From Clostridiales bacterium (GTDB lineage Bacteria > Bacillota > Clostridia > Christensenellales > Aristaeellaceae), in assembly GCA_024684375.1 (NCBI GenBank), contig JAIKWZ010000014.1, positions 1-64,000 on the forward strand: a DNA stretch of 64,000 nt. Reading direction: 5' to 3'. The notes under the pieces were generated by a model that was given only the letters and a program-made list of their open reading frames with translations, was not told the DNA's origin and did not search any database. Below are positions 16,954 through 25,094 of the stretch, one piece after another. Every line of letters begins with the position of its first letter. Position 1 is the stretch's first letter. The position numbers and the translations under genes are program-made.

Positions 16954-17829
16954 TTACCGGTTCCTGTCCCAGATCACCGAAGGGTCGATGTGCCTTATGT
17001 CTTTTGAGCCCGTGCGGTACAGCATTATCTCCAGCTGCGCGGTCATGGTCATAATGGTCTCTCTTACACCCTCTGCGCCGCGTTCCTTAAGCGGCCCCAT
17101 CAGCGCGCGCCCCACGCACACCGCGTCCGCGCCCAGTGCCAGCGCCTTGAAGGCGTCATAGCCGCTTTCGATGCCGCCGTCGGCTATCAGGAGCAGGCTG
17201 TCCCCCACCGCCTTTCTGATGTCAGGCAGCAGCCTGACCGGCGGCACGGCGCAGCGCATTATGCCGTTGTGGTGGCTGAGTATCACCCCCGCGCAGCCCA
17301 GTTCCGCGCAGCTGAGCGCGTCGCTCACGCTCAGCGCTCCTTTTATGAAGAACGGCAGCCCCGCAAAGCGGATGAACTCTTTCAGTTCCTCAAGCGACGG
17401 AAGTCGCATCCTCTGCCCCAGCACCACGTCGTCTTCCGGGCTGTCCGGACGCAGCGCGTGCTCTATATCCATGCCCACGCCTATCGCTCCGTTCGCTTTG
17501 GCGAAGCTCAGACGCTCATATATCTCATTCCTGTCGGCATAGGGTTTTATTATCTTTATCACCTTCGCGCCCGTATCCAGCACGTCCCTGAGCGCGGTGT
17601 TGTCCCCCATGCCTACAGACACAGCCGCGCCCGCGAGACGCGCTCCTTCCGCCATGCCCACCAGGTCGATGTGACTGAGCGCGCCCGTCATTATAGGCGT
17701 ATCGAACTCGTGCCCCAGCAGCTTAAGCCTTGCGTCCGGCTTTTGGGCGCCCAGCAGTCTGCTCTCCACGCACAGCGAGTCCATGTATTCCCTGGCTATC
17801 CTGATGGAGTCTCCGGGTAATTCTGCCAT
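16954..17829 (-). CDS. FMN-dependent alpha-hydroxy-acid dehydrogenase family protein
   Basis: A 291-residue FMN TIM-barrel enzyme of the lactate/glycolate oxidase family. Visible motifs are the LLGHEFDTPIMTGALSHIDL opening, FFIKGALSVSDALSCAELGC (active-site Lys in IKG), ILSHHNG, and the phosphate-binding end LLIADGGIESGYDAFKALALGADAVCVGR. It is shorter than the usual 350 or so residues. Such short forms are common in Clostridia and often of unknown substrate. AGGAGG lies 6 bases before the ATG. It lies within a run of four minus-strand sugar genes (19059 to 15243). Confidence 0.87.
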   Translation of the reverse strand: MAELPGDSIRIAREYMDSLCVESRLLGAQKPDARLKLLGHEFDTPIMTGALSHIDLVGMAEGARLAGAAVSVGMGDNTALRDVLDTGAKVIKIIKPYADRNEIYERLSFAKANGAIGVGMDIEHALRPDSPEDDVVLGQRMRLPSLEELKEFIRFAGLPFFIKGALSVSDALSCAELGCAGVILSHHNGIMRCAVPPVRLLPDIRKAVGDSLLLIADGGIESGYDAFKALALGADAVCVGRALMGPLKERGAEGVRETIMTMTAQLEIMLYRTGSKDIRHIDPSVIWDRNR

Positions 17830-17868
17830 AACGCACCTCCTGAAAGATAATGACCCTCTCCGCGTTTA

Positions 17869-19059
17869 TCAGCGCAGATACGCGCACACTTCTTTTTCTC
17901 CCGACCATGCCCGCAGCGTATCCGCGGCGAACGGAAGCGGGATATCCGTTTTCTCCCCCGGCGGGATAACGAGCTTGACGCGCCGCGTTTCTCCCGCGCC
18001 CGACATCTCAAGCTCAGTTATCGGCTCGTCCGTTGGGTCAGCGACGGTGAGCCTGTCCCCCAGTGTCTCCGCCTGCGCAAAAGTGCCGTACCTGAAAAGG
18101 CATACGCCGCTCGCGCCCTTTACGTCCAGCGCCGCGCGCATGTCCTTTGAAAGCGTCAGACCGGTCGCGCCTTCATAGGCGTGCAGCCCCGTGAGCACCG
18201 CGGCGCCGGACTTCAGCGCGCCCTCGGTCACTTTTTTGACCCAGGTATCGTCCTTGCCGTAGGCAAAGCTGTACGCCATGGGCAGTATCATATCGAAACG
18301 TTTGCCCTGCTCGGCGTAGCTCTGTCCGTAATGCAGATGGGCGAAAACGGTATCGTACGCCCCCTCCGGCATCAGCGCGGCGCTCAGGGTGATATCCGGC
18401 CGTTTGTTTTTCACTCCTTCCAGCACCGTGTCCGTGAAGCGGCACACGTCGTCTATACGTGCCTCGGCCAGTTTGCAGACGTCCGCGTCTGAATTAGCGT
18501 ACGCCTCGAACACTGCCTGCCTGTCCGCCTCGTCCCCGTAAAACGTACGCTGTACCAGCTCGCGGACACGTTCGGCGTCCGCTCCCCTCTGCCTGTATCT
18601 GTCCATATCGCGTTCGCTCCAGCCGTACAGCAGGTGGTTGTAGCGCAGGTAGTCCAAATGGACCCCGTCCACTGCGTATCGGCTCAGCGCGTCAGAGATC
18701 ACGTCGTGCGTGAAGCGCGCGTACTCCGGGTCGGCGATGCTGATTATGGAATCCGAAGGCCCTTTTGTCAGATGGCACAGCCCCTTTTCCGGGTGTTCTG
18801 AGCAGTAGCGTTTGTCCTGGGCGGACGTGAACCAGGCGTGCAGGCGCATACCCCTCGCATGGGCGGCCCTGACAGCCTCATCCAGCAAGTCCCGTCCCTC
18901 ATGCATGGGCGGCGCCAGCCGGGTCTCAAAAGCGCATTTCCCGCTTAAGCCTTTGGTCAGGAAAAACACGTCCGTGACGCCAATTTGCAGGCAGTCGTCG
19001 AACACCCTGTCGGCGCCCCGCTTTATCAGGCTGTCCGCCCACATCCATATCCCCAGCAT
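17869..19059 (-). CDS. Glycosyl-hydrolase-like 10 (YngK-type) protein
   Basis: A 396-residue TIM-barrel protein of the GHL10 group. The opening LGIWMWADSLIKRGADRVFD, AHARGMRLHAWFTSAQDKRY and the strand motif YAVDGVHLDYLRYNHLLYG are the family landmarks. Asp residues in the last motif are the likely catalytic or metal residues. No signal peptide is present, so it is cytoplasmic unless exported otherwise. Family members are thought to cleave polysaccharides but few are characterised. The C-terminal 60 residues form a small beta domain. It is the first gene of the minus-strand cluster. Confidence 0.82.
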   Translation of the reverse strand: MLGIWMWADSLIKRGADRVFDDCLQIGVTDVFFLTKGLSGKCAFETRLAPPMHEGRDLLDEAVRAAHARGMRLHAWFTSAQDKRYCSEHPEKGLCHLTKGPSDSIISIADPEYARFTHDVISDALSRYAVDGVHLDYLRYNHLLYGWSERDMDRYRQRGADAERVRELVQRTFYGDEADRQAVFEAYANSDADVCKLAEARIDDVCRFTDTVLEGVKNKRPDITLSAALMPEGAYDTVFAHLHYGQSYAEQGKRFDMILPMAYSFAYGKDDTWVKKVTEGALKSGAAVLTGLHAYEGATGLTLSKDMRAALDVKGASGVCLFRYGTFAQAETLGDRLTVADPTDEPITELEMSGAGETRRVKLVIPPGEKTDIPLPFAADTLRAWSGEKEVCAYLR

Positions 19060-19153
19060 ACTAAGCTCCCCCGTTTGGTCCTGTATTCGGTGTTAAAGCC
19101 GCCGTCGGGCTCCGTTATCCCGCTATAATTTGACACCGTCTTTATTTCTCACA

Positions 19154-20476
19154 TTATGACAGCCTCAGGCGCGGCAGGTTTCCGTCCGCGATGCCGTCTT
19201 CCGCAAACCCGAACGCTTTCCAGAAACGTATCACGGCGGGCTTATCGCTTTGGACACAGAACGCCGCGGCGCCTGCCACGCGGCAATGTTTTTCCAGCTT
19301 TTCAAAACAGAAATGGCCCGCGCCATGGCTTCTGAACGGCCTAAAGACCCAGAAATCCCCGATCAGGCATTCCCCGCTCTCAGTATCGAGCCTGTAACAC
19401 GCCGCGCCGATTTTGAGCCCTTCCCGGATAAAATACAACGCATGGACCCCGCTGCCGCTTAAGTCGGCATTTTCAACTCCCGCCTGTTCTGTCCCATCTG
19501 CCGAGATCATCTCATCCTCACACAGGTGATCCATCCGGAGCTTACGGAACTCCTCCATCCCTTCCGTCGGGATCTCTTCCAGGGTGATATCAGGCACTCT
19601 GTCGATCTCGTCAAATGACAGCTGCCCGTCCTGCCCGATCGTGAACACATAACCGCACTTGTCCGTACACAGCACTTTTGCGCCGGGACGCGCCGCGAGC
19701 AGGCGGTCCCTGTTGGCGGTGAAGCGGCGGTTCAGAGTAGCCTCCCAGTTGGTGACCACACTGTACAAGGGCCTGAGTATCGATATCGTTTCATCGCCGA
19801 AAATGTTCCCGCAGCCGTGATGCGGCACCTTATACAGCCCGACAGGTTTCCCGACAGCGCGGGCGTACTGTGTGTTCGCCCGGCTGAAGCGCGGATCATC
19901 CAGCGTTTCGTCATTCGCGTCGCCTCCAAGATATATGCCGGTGCCGTTGACTTCGGCATAGAGCGCCACGCTGTTCGTATTCTCCCCGAAGCGGATCTGG
20001 CCGAAATAGGGGGAATCCGGATCCCCGTACATTTCCTTTAGAGCGTCTGAAGCCCCGAAGACTCTGAAGTCAAACGCTCCCAGCCGCACCCGCTCAAACC
20101 CTTTGCTTATAACGACAAGTTCGGACACTGACCTCGCGGACGCGCACATGGATTCGCAGTTTGCAAGCTCCGCCTCGTTGAATTCCGAGGACGCTTTGTG
20201 ACCGCTGCCGTCCGAGATGTTCAGGCCGCTGAACTTTTTCATGTATACTGTGCCTACCGGATACCGTTTCAGCAACGCCTCCAGACTGCCGTAATGATCT
20301 TTGTGAAAATGAGTGATAAGTATCCATTCAAGCCGCGCTATGCCCAAAGCGTCCAGATAGGCGGAGATCCGCTCACTGTCCCCGGCGAATCCGGTGTCGA
20401 TCAGGCCGAACTCTCCATCGGATTCGACCAGGATAATGTCGCTCCAGCACGCTCTCAAAAAATGGATCCTGTTCAT
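19154..20476 (-). CDS. Metallo-beta-lactamase-fold hydrolase fused to GNAT acetyltransferase
   Basis: A 440-residue two-domain protein. Residues 1 to about 300 are a ComEC-like metallo-beta-lactamase domain. Its metal motif HFHKDH has His56, His58, Asp60 and His61, then LGGDAND and YKVPHHGCGN. Residues about 310-440 are a GNAT acetyltransferase with the acetyl-CoA loop FRSHGAGHFCFEKLEKH and the closing VIRFWKAFGFAEDG. A GTG two codons upstream could also start it; the ATG at 20476 has the better spacing from GGAAGGAAG. Stand-alone versions are common, but this fusion is unusual. Substrate unknown. The promoter lies at 20572-20600. Confidence 0.85.
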   Translation of the reverse strand: MNRIHFLRACWSDIILVESDGEFGLIDTGFAGDSERISAYLDALGIARLEWILITHFHKDHYGSLEALLKRYPVGTVYMKKFSGLNISDGSGHKASSEFNEAELANCESMCASARSVSELVVISKGFERVRLGAFDFRVFGASDALKEMYGDPDSPYFGQIRFGENTNSVALYAEVNGTGIYLGGDANDETLDDPRFSRANTQYARAVGKPVGLYKVPHHGCGNIFGDETISILRPLYSVVTNWEATLNRRFTANRDRLLAARPGAKVLCTDKCGYVFTIGQDGQLSFDEIDRVPDITLEEIPTEGMEEFRKLRMDHLCEDEMISADGTEQAGVENADLSGSGVHALYFIREGLKIGAACYRLDTESGECLIGDFWVFRPFRSHGAGHFCFEKLEKHCRVAGAAAFCVQSDKPAVIRFWKAFGFAEDGIADGNLPRLRLS

Positions 20477-20571
20477 TGTCACATCTTCCTTCCTGGCATC
20501 TGATCGGTCTGTCTGCCTCCCGGCTGTGCCGACGCCGAAAATGGCTCGCGGCCCGTGATCATCTGTTTTGT

Positions 20572-20600
20572 ATTATAACAAAAAAACGGCCCCGCTTCAA
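20572..20600 (-). promoter_or_regulatory. Promoter of the metallohydrolase-GNAT gene
   Basis: On the minus strand TTGAAG (20600-20595), a 17-base spacer and TATAAT (20577-20572) lie about 95 bases before the gene. Confidence 0.78.
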
Positions 20601-20717
20601 TCGCCTTATCAAGTGACTGACCGGGCCTGACGGCTGAAAAAGCCTGCCTGCCGTAAAGCCAGCATCCGGCGGAGCATTGATCGTTCGGGCGGCACGGAAG
20701 AAAAAACAATCAGTATC

Positions 20718-20746
20718 TTCCGAACAGCCCCTGATTCTGCTATAAT
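20718..20746 (+). promoter_or_regulatory. Extended -10 promoter of the DinB-like gene
   Basis: TGCTATAAT, with the hexamer at 20741-20746, is an extended -10. The -35 region (20718-20723) is poor. It lies 86 bases before the start at 20832. A second TTGACA nearer the gene has no convincing -10. Confidence 0.55.
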
Positions 20747-20831
20747 TGTCAGGGGCGAACAGTTCGAAGAGCCATAGTTTTTGTTTGACAGAGATTTTTT
20801 AATTATGTGATTCACGGAGGATCCGGGCATA

Positions 20832-21566
20832 ATGGATAAAGAAGCTGTTTTTGCAGAGATCAGCAACAAGTTTGAGCAATTGAAAAAAGCGCTTGAGGGA
20901 AATGATCCTGTGCTTATGCGGGAACTTGCTCTGGAGCTGCATGCGATGGTCCATCCGGCAGAAGTATCCGGAAGAGCGGAGAAAACGATAGCGGATTTTG
21001 TGCTGGATTACATGATGCGGGGAAAACAGAATGAGCTGGTCCCCAGAGAGACATACGATACTGACCTTCATTACGCCGGGACCAAAACGGTCTCTGTTTG
21101 CTGGCAATTCTGGCATACTTACAGGATTGAAGATCTTGTAAGCAATATACTGATGGAAAACGGACAGCAGATCTTTAACGACGAATGGCAGAGAAAGATC
21201 TGCTCTTCCATAAGCGATACAGGCAACGCGCTGGAGCTGGATGAAGTGATCGAATGGAGCAAAAACATAAATGCGGAAGAACTTCGGAAGTATATGATCG
21301 CCGTTGGAAAGAATACACGGCGCATCTTATCGGCGCTGACATTGGAACAGATCAGATCCATGGTCCCTGAAGAGTGGGTCATGCGCATCCTGGAAGAAGG
21401 AGGCGTGACTGCAGATTTCCGGTCCGTGTGGTTATTGGTCTTCTGGGGAAGGTTAACGATAGGCGGCATGATCCTCACGCCAATGACATCTCACCATATG
21501 ATGCATCTCCCCACAAGCGTTGAACACATCCTTGAGAATAATGATCCGGCAGTTAAACCGGAATAA
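20832..21566 (+). CDS. DinB-superfamily-like protein
   Basis: A 244-residue, mostly helical protein. VCWQFWHTYRIEDLVSN and TSHHMMHLPTSVEHILE supply spaced His residues consistent with the metal site of the DinB/YfiT four-helix fold. Members of the fold include thiol-dependent transferases such as bacillithiol S-transferases. The match is by pattern only. It starts after GGAGGATCCGGGCATA. Codon use is more AT-rich than the preceding genes. The GNAT gene follows after 35 bases and is probably co-transcribed. Confidence 0.7.
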   Translation: MDKEAVFAEISNKFEQLKKALEGNDPVLMRELALELHAMVHPAEVSGRAEKTIADFVLDYMMRGKQNELVPRETYDTDLHYAGTKTVSVCWQFWHTYRIEDLVSNILMENGQQIFNDEWQRKICSSISDTGNALELDEVIEWSKNINAEELRKYMIAVGKNTRRILSALTLEQIRSMVPEEWVMRILEEGGVTADFRSVWLLVFWGRLTIGGMILTPMTSHHMMHLPTSVEHILENNDPAVKPE

Positions 21567-21601
21567 GTTTTTTCAATCTGTATTGGCATGGAGACGGAAA
21601 T

Positions 21602-22054
21602 ATGAATATCACATACCGAAGACTGACAGAAAACGATCTGGAGACATTTATCAGTATGCGGATCACCCAGCTGCGTGAAGAGGGAGCAACGGAGGATCTG
21701 GATCTGGCCCCCGCGCTGATGGATCACTATCACAGGCACATGGCTGACGGGACGTTTGTTTCCTGGCTTGCTCTGGATGGTGAAAAGATCGTCGGAACCA
21801 GCGGGATGTCCTTTGTGGAGAAACCGCCGTATTTCAGCTGTCCTTCCGGTAGGATCGGCCTTCTGTCGAGTATGTACACTGACCCGGAGTACCGCCGCAA
21901 AGGGATCGCAAGGGAACTGCTCAGCCGTGTTGTCGAAGAAGCCCGCGTATACGGCTGCGGCTCGGTACAGATCACTGCTTCGGATATGGGCGTTTTGCTT
22001 TATTCAGACTTCGGATTTATCAAAAACGGGAACTTCATGCAGTATAAGCTTTAG
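21602..22054 (+). CDS. GNAT-family N-acetyltransferase
   Basis: Transfers an acetyl group from acetyl-CoA to an amine on an unknown substrate. The 150-residue protein starts NITYRRLTENDLETFISMR. SMYTDPEYRRKGIARELLSR is motif A, with the pyrophosphate-binding R/KGIA loop, and LYSDFGFIKNGNFMQYKL is the closing strand. It is a full-length single domain. It sits 35 bases downstream of the DinB-like gene and shares its moderate AT bias. Confidence 0.92.
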   Translation: MNITYRRLTENDLETFISMRITQLREEGATEDLDLAPALMDHYHRHMADGTFVSWLALDGEKIVGTSGMSFVEKPPYFSCPSGRIGLLSSMYTDPEYRRKGIARELLSRVVEEARVYGCGSVQITASDMGVLLYSDFGFIKNGNFMQYKL

Positions 22055-22110
22055 AGAAAAAAAACCGGAACTCAATCAGATAGAATTCGGCCCCCCTATT
22101 TCCTAAATAT

Positions 22111-22142
22111 TTAAGCGCCGTCCGCACGGGCGGCGCTTTAAT
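22111..22142. terminator. Bidirectional hairpin between convergent genes
   Basis: AAGCGCCG and CGGCGCTT form a GC-rich stem between the GNAT gene (plus) and the CBM9-like gene (minus). T-runs on each side are short (TTTAATT and TTAAATATTT). Confidence 0.6.
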
Positions 22143-22204
22143 TATGCCCGAGAGGAAGCGATTCCCCCATAGCGTCCGGGACGTCCGTTTTTATCTTTTT
22201 CCCG

Positions 22205-23194
22205 TCAGGTCATTTCGCTCCTTCCGTCGGCGTACAGGCGTATTTCTCCCTTTCCGTCCGCGCGTTTCATGCGCATCTCGAAAAAGTGCGCCGTGGTCTC
22301 GATCACCGGGCGCGTTTCGACCCCTGCGGCCACGCAGAGCGCGTCCGCGTCCGCGCAGTAGCGCCCGTGCTCGCGGTAATACACGCGCTGCTCCTCAAAC
22401 AGTCTGTACAGGTCGAAGCGCCGCCGCTCATCCTCAGGGATCGGGTATTCCTCTCCGTTTTCGGTAAAGAAGAGGAAGCCCCAATACTGCGGCCGGTGTA
22501 TATCGATCACGCCTGTGGGCGCCCAGACCCAGTTGTCCTCCGGCAGGGGTTTGCCGTTGGGCCCGAGCACCTTTTGGTACTCCCCGTCTTTGACCTCGAC
22601 TGTCCACTGCACCCTTGAAAAATTCAGCCGCCAATAATCCCCGGGCCTGGGAGCGCGGTCAGAGGCCTCTTTGAGGGAACGCATTGGCATTTTGATCTCC
22701 ACGCTCCATTTTCGGTTGTCCGCGTTCGGGTCGTTCAGCTTTCCGTCGATGTGCACGGCGGTCTCAAGCCCCTTGATGTCAAACGAATCGATGGGCTTGC
22801 CTCCGTCCCGGTATGCCTTGGTCAAAAGCAGGTCCCACACGGTATTCATCGCGTTCATCTCAAACTCGATGTATCTCTGCGTGTCCGAATCCGGGTCGAT
22901 GAACACCTCAAAATCGTTGTCGCGGAAGATCACGTCGTCCCTTTCGGTGACGGTCGCCCAGATCTCGTTTCCCGTGAGCTCCGCGCCTAAATACAGCGCG
23001 CTGTCGTCCCAGGCGACCTTGGCCCGGGTGGGAAAGCGCGGTTTTTTGCGTATCTCCGGCCCCTCGATGTCCACGAAAAGCTCGGTAAACGGGATATCTT
23101 CCCAGAAAGGCTTGTCAAGGCGACCGTCGAGCGTAAGCGGCATATGCGCCCTGCGGCAGAAATATACCGGCGGGTGGAAAGGATACTGTTTCAT
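22205..23194 (-). CDS. Carbohydrate-binding family 9-like protein
   Basis: A 329-residue protein resembling CBM9-like/DOMON beta-sandwich proteins. MPLTLDGRLDKPFWEDIPFT is the family's standard first strand. RAKVAWDDSALYLGAELTG, FRDNDFEVFIDPDSDTQRY and NDPNADNRKWSVEIKMPMRS complete the sandwich. No signal peptide is visible. Such proteins are often annotated as sugar-binding and occur next to glycosidases. AGGAGG precedes the ATG by 5 bases. It has no same-strand neighbour, so it is probably monocistronic. Confidence 0.87.
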   Translation of the reverse strand: MKQYPFHPPVYFCRRAHMPLTLDGRLDKPFWEDIPFTELFVDIEGPEIRKKPRFPTRAKVAWDDSALYLGAELTGNEIWATVTERDDVIFRDNDFEVFIDPDSDTQRYIEFEMNAMNTVWDLLLTKAYRDGGKPIDSFDIKGLETAVHIDGKLNDPNADNRKWSVEIKMPMRSLKEASDRAPRPGDYWRLNFSRVQWTVEVKDGEYQKVLGPNGKPLPEDNWVWAPTGVIDIHRPQYWGFLFFTENGEEYPIPEDERRRFDLYRLFEEQRVYYREHGRYCADADALCVAAGVETRPVIETTAHFFEMRMKRADGKGEIRLYADGRSEMT

Positions 23195-23427
23195 GTTGCC
23201 TCCTGCTCTTAAAAGAATGTATTATCCGGTTTTTCAAAGCATCGGGACCCGATCCGCGGCTATTGCCGATCATCCAAAAAGCATAACATACCGGTCGGCA
23301 CTGCAGCTGTTGTCAGCAGATCAGGATACATGTATCATTATACCTGAAAACAAACCGCTCTTCAAGCTCAGAGCGGGTTTTCAATTTTGGGCCTATCCCA
23401 TCCGAAAGCCATCTTTTCTGTTATGTT

Positions 23428-23455
23428 GCGCATAATGTATATATACATTGAGCGC
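23428..23455. promoter_or_regulatory. 28-bp operator-like dyad upstream of the acyltransferase
   Basis: A perfect 16-bp palindrome (23434-23449, AATGTATATATACATT) is flanked at equal distance by GCGC on both sides (23428-23431 and 23452-23455), giving 24 matched positions of 28. A weak promoter (TATACA 23442-23447, 17-base spacer, TATCAT 23465-23470) overlaps it. This arrangement fits a repressor site controlling the gene starting at 23576. The regulator is unknown. Confidence 0.6.
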
Positions 23456-23575
23456 ATTTTATGGTATCATTTCAGCAAATGCGTCCGATTTGAGAGCATG
23501 ATCGGGCCCCGTTCAGGAGAGCCACGCGGGCATCGCCGGTCGGACGGCCCGCCGGCAAACAGGAGAAACGCGCAG

Positions 23576-24796
23576 ATGAATACACAGAAAAAATGGATAA
23601 AGAAATACCGTCATCCGATCGTCAGGAATATTATCGTCTGGGCGACGTATCCTTTCACGCGCTTTCTGTACGGCTGCAAGCCTGAACGCTTTACCGGGGA
23701 GAACGGGCGACCGCATCTGGTGCTGTTCAATCACCAGACGGTGTTCGACCAGTTCATAGTGCAGGCGTCATTCCGCAGACCCATATATTTCGTGGGCACC
23801 GAAGATCTGTTTTCGATGGGAATAGTTTCGAGAATAATCCGCTTTTTCTGCTCTCCGATCCCGTTCCGAAAGCAGTCCATGGATGTAGCGGCGCTGCGGA
23901 CCATGATGAAGATCGCCCGGGAAGGCGGCACAATGGCGCTCGCGCCAGAAGGCAACATCACCTACAGCGGAAAGACCGAATACATACGCAAGTCCATCGT
24001 TTCGCTCGTGAAAGCCCTCAAACTGCCCGTTGCGCTGTACAGGATAGACGGAGGGTTCGGCGTGCAGCCCCGCTGGAGCAACGCGATACGCAGAGGCGTG
24101 ATACATGCCGGCGTAGTAAGAGTCATAGAACCGGAAGAAGCTGCCCGCTGCACCGACGCCGAACTGTATGATATTATTAAGAGCGCCCTTAAGGTAAACG
24201 AAGCGCGGGATGACGGCAGGCGCTATGTCTCAAACCGCCGCGCGGAGCACCTGGAAAGGGTGGCGTACTGGTGTCCCCGCTGCGGGCTGTCTGCTTTCAG
24301 AAGCAAGGGCAACCTTATCACCTGCGATAAATGCGGACAGACCGTGGAATACGGTGAGGATAAGCGCCTGCGCGGTGTGGGTCTCGAGTTCCCTTACGAG
24401 TGGTATTCCGACTGGTACGACGCGCAGCAGGCATTCATCCGCTCCATCGATCCCGATAAGTACGCGGGTTCTCCCCTCTTCCGGGACAGGGCGGACCTGA
24501 TGGACGTTATCGTGTACCGCAAGAAAAAGCGGCTCAGAAAAAACGCGAAAGTGACGCTGTACGGAGACAGGATCGTTTTGGACGAAAACGCCGAAAGCGC
24601 GCTGACGCTGCGGTTTTCGGATATAACGGTCGCCGCTGTGCAGCTCAGAAACAAGCTGAACCTCCAGTTGTCCGACGGCAAGCTGTACCAGCTCAAAGGC
24701 AGCCGGTGTTTCAACGCGGTCAAATATATTAACCTGTTTTACCGTTATCAGTTCATTCACGGCGTGAACAGGGACGAACTCTACCTGGGGTTCTGA
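23576..24796 (+). CDS. 1-acyl-glycerol-3-phosphate acyltransferase-like protein with zinc ribbon
   Basis: Residues 1 to about 220 are a PlsC-type acyltransferase. LVLFNHQTVFDQF carries the HX4D catalytic motif, and MALAPEGNITYSG replaces the usual EGT block. It probably transfers an acyl chain to lysophosphatidate or a related lipid at the membrane. Residues about 225-260 are a zinc ribbon (CPRCG and CDKCG), followed by about 150 residues resembling a PH-like or beta domain. Total length is 406, against about 240 for ordinary PlsC. The ATG at 23576 follows AGGAG; an open frame upstream crosses the operator and is rejected. Confidence 0.87.
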   Translation: MNTQKKWIKKYRHPIVRNIIVWATYPFTRFLYGCKPERFTGENGRPHLVLFNHQTVFDQFIVQASFRRPIYFVGTEDLFSMGIVSRIIRFFCSPIPFRKQSMDVAALRTMMKIAREGGTMALAPEGNITYSGKTEYIRKSIVSLVKALKLPVALYRIDGGFGVQPRWSNAIRRGVIHAGVVRVIEPEEAARCTDAELYDIIKSALKVNEARDDGRRYVSNRRAEHLERVAYWCPRCGLSAFRSKGNLITCDKCGQTVEYGEDKRLRGVGLEFPYEWYSDWYDAQQAFIRSIDPDKYAGSPLFRDRADLMDVIVYRKKKRLRKNAKVTLYGDRIVLDENAESALTLRFSDITVAAVQLRNKLNLQLSDGKLYQLKGSRCFNAVKYINLFYRYQFIHGVNRDELYLGF

Positions 24797-24900
24797 ACAC
24801 GTGAATAGACTGGCGTAAGGAACCTGAAAATGAATTCAAGGATTTTTATAGCAAGCTGAGTTTGAATGTTACTCCTCTCCATTCAAGGCATTTTGTTAAC

Positions 24901-24929
24901 TTGAATTTCAAATTCCTATATGTTACAAT
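24901..24929 (+). promoter_or_regulatory. Promoter of the DUF262 gene
   Basis: TTGAAT (24901-24906), a 17-base spacer and TACAAT (24924-24929) lie in very AT-rich DNA, leaving a leader of about 160 bases. The stretch 24835-24960 has several copies of ATTCAA in both orientations. Confidence 0.75.
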
Positions 24930-25094
24930 TACTTCATAATTCAAGCTATCTATGAATTAATGATTATTTAGCTTCCCGATTTTGACAGTTGTATCTAGAT
25001 AGAATACTAAAAATGAAGCATCAGAACCTTTAAACCTAGTCTCAACATCGAGGAATGCACCTTTGTTCATTGTTCATAAAATGGAGGAAGATAA

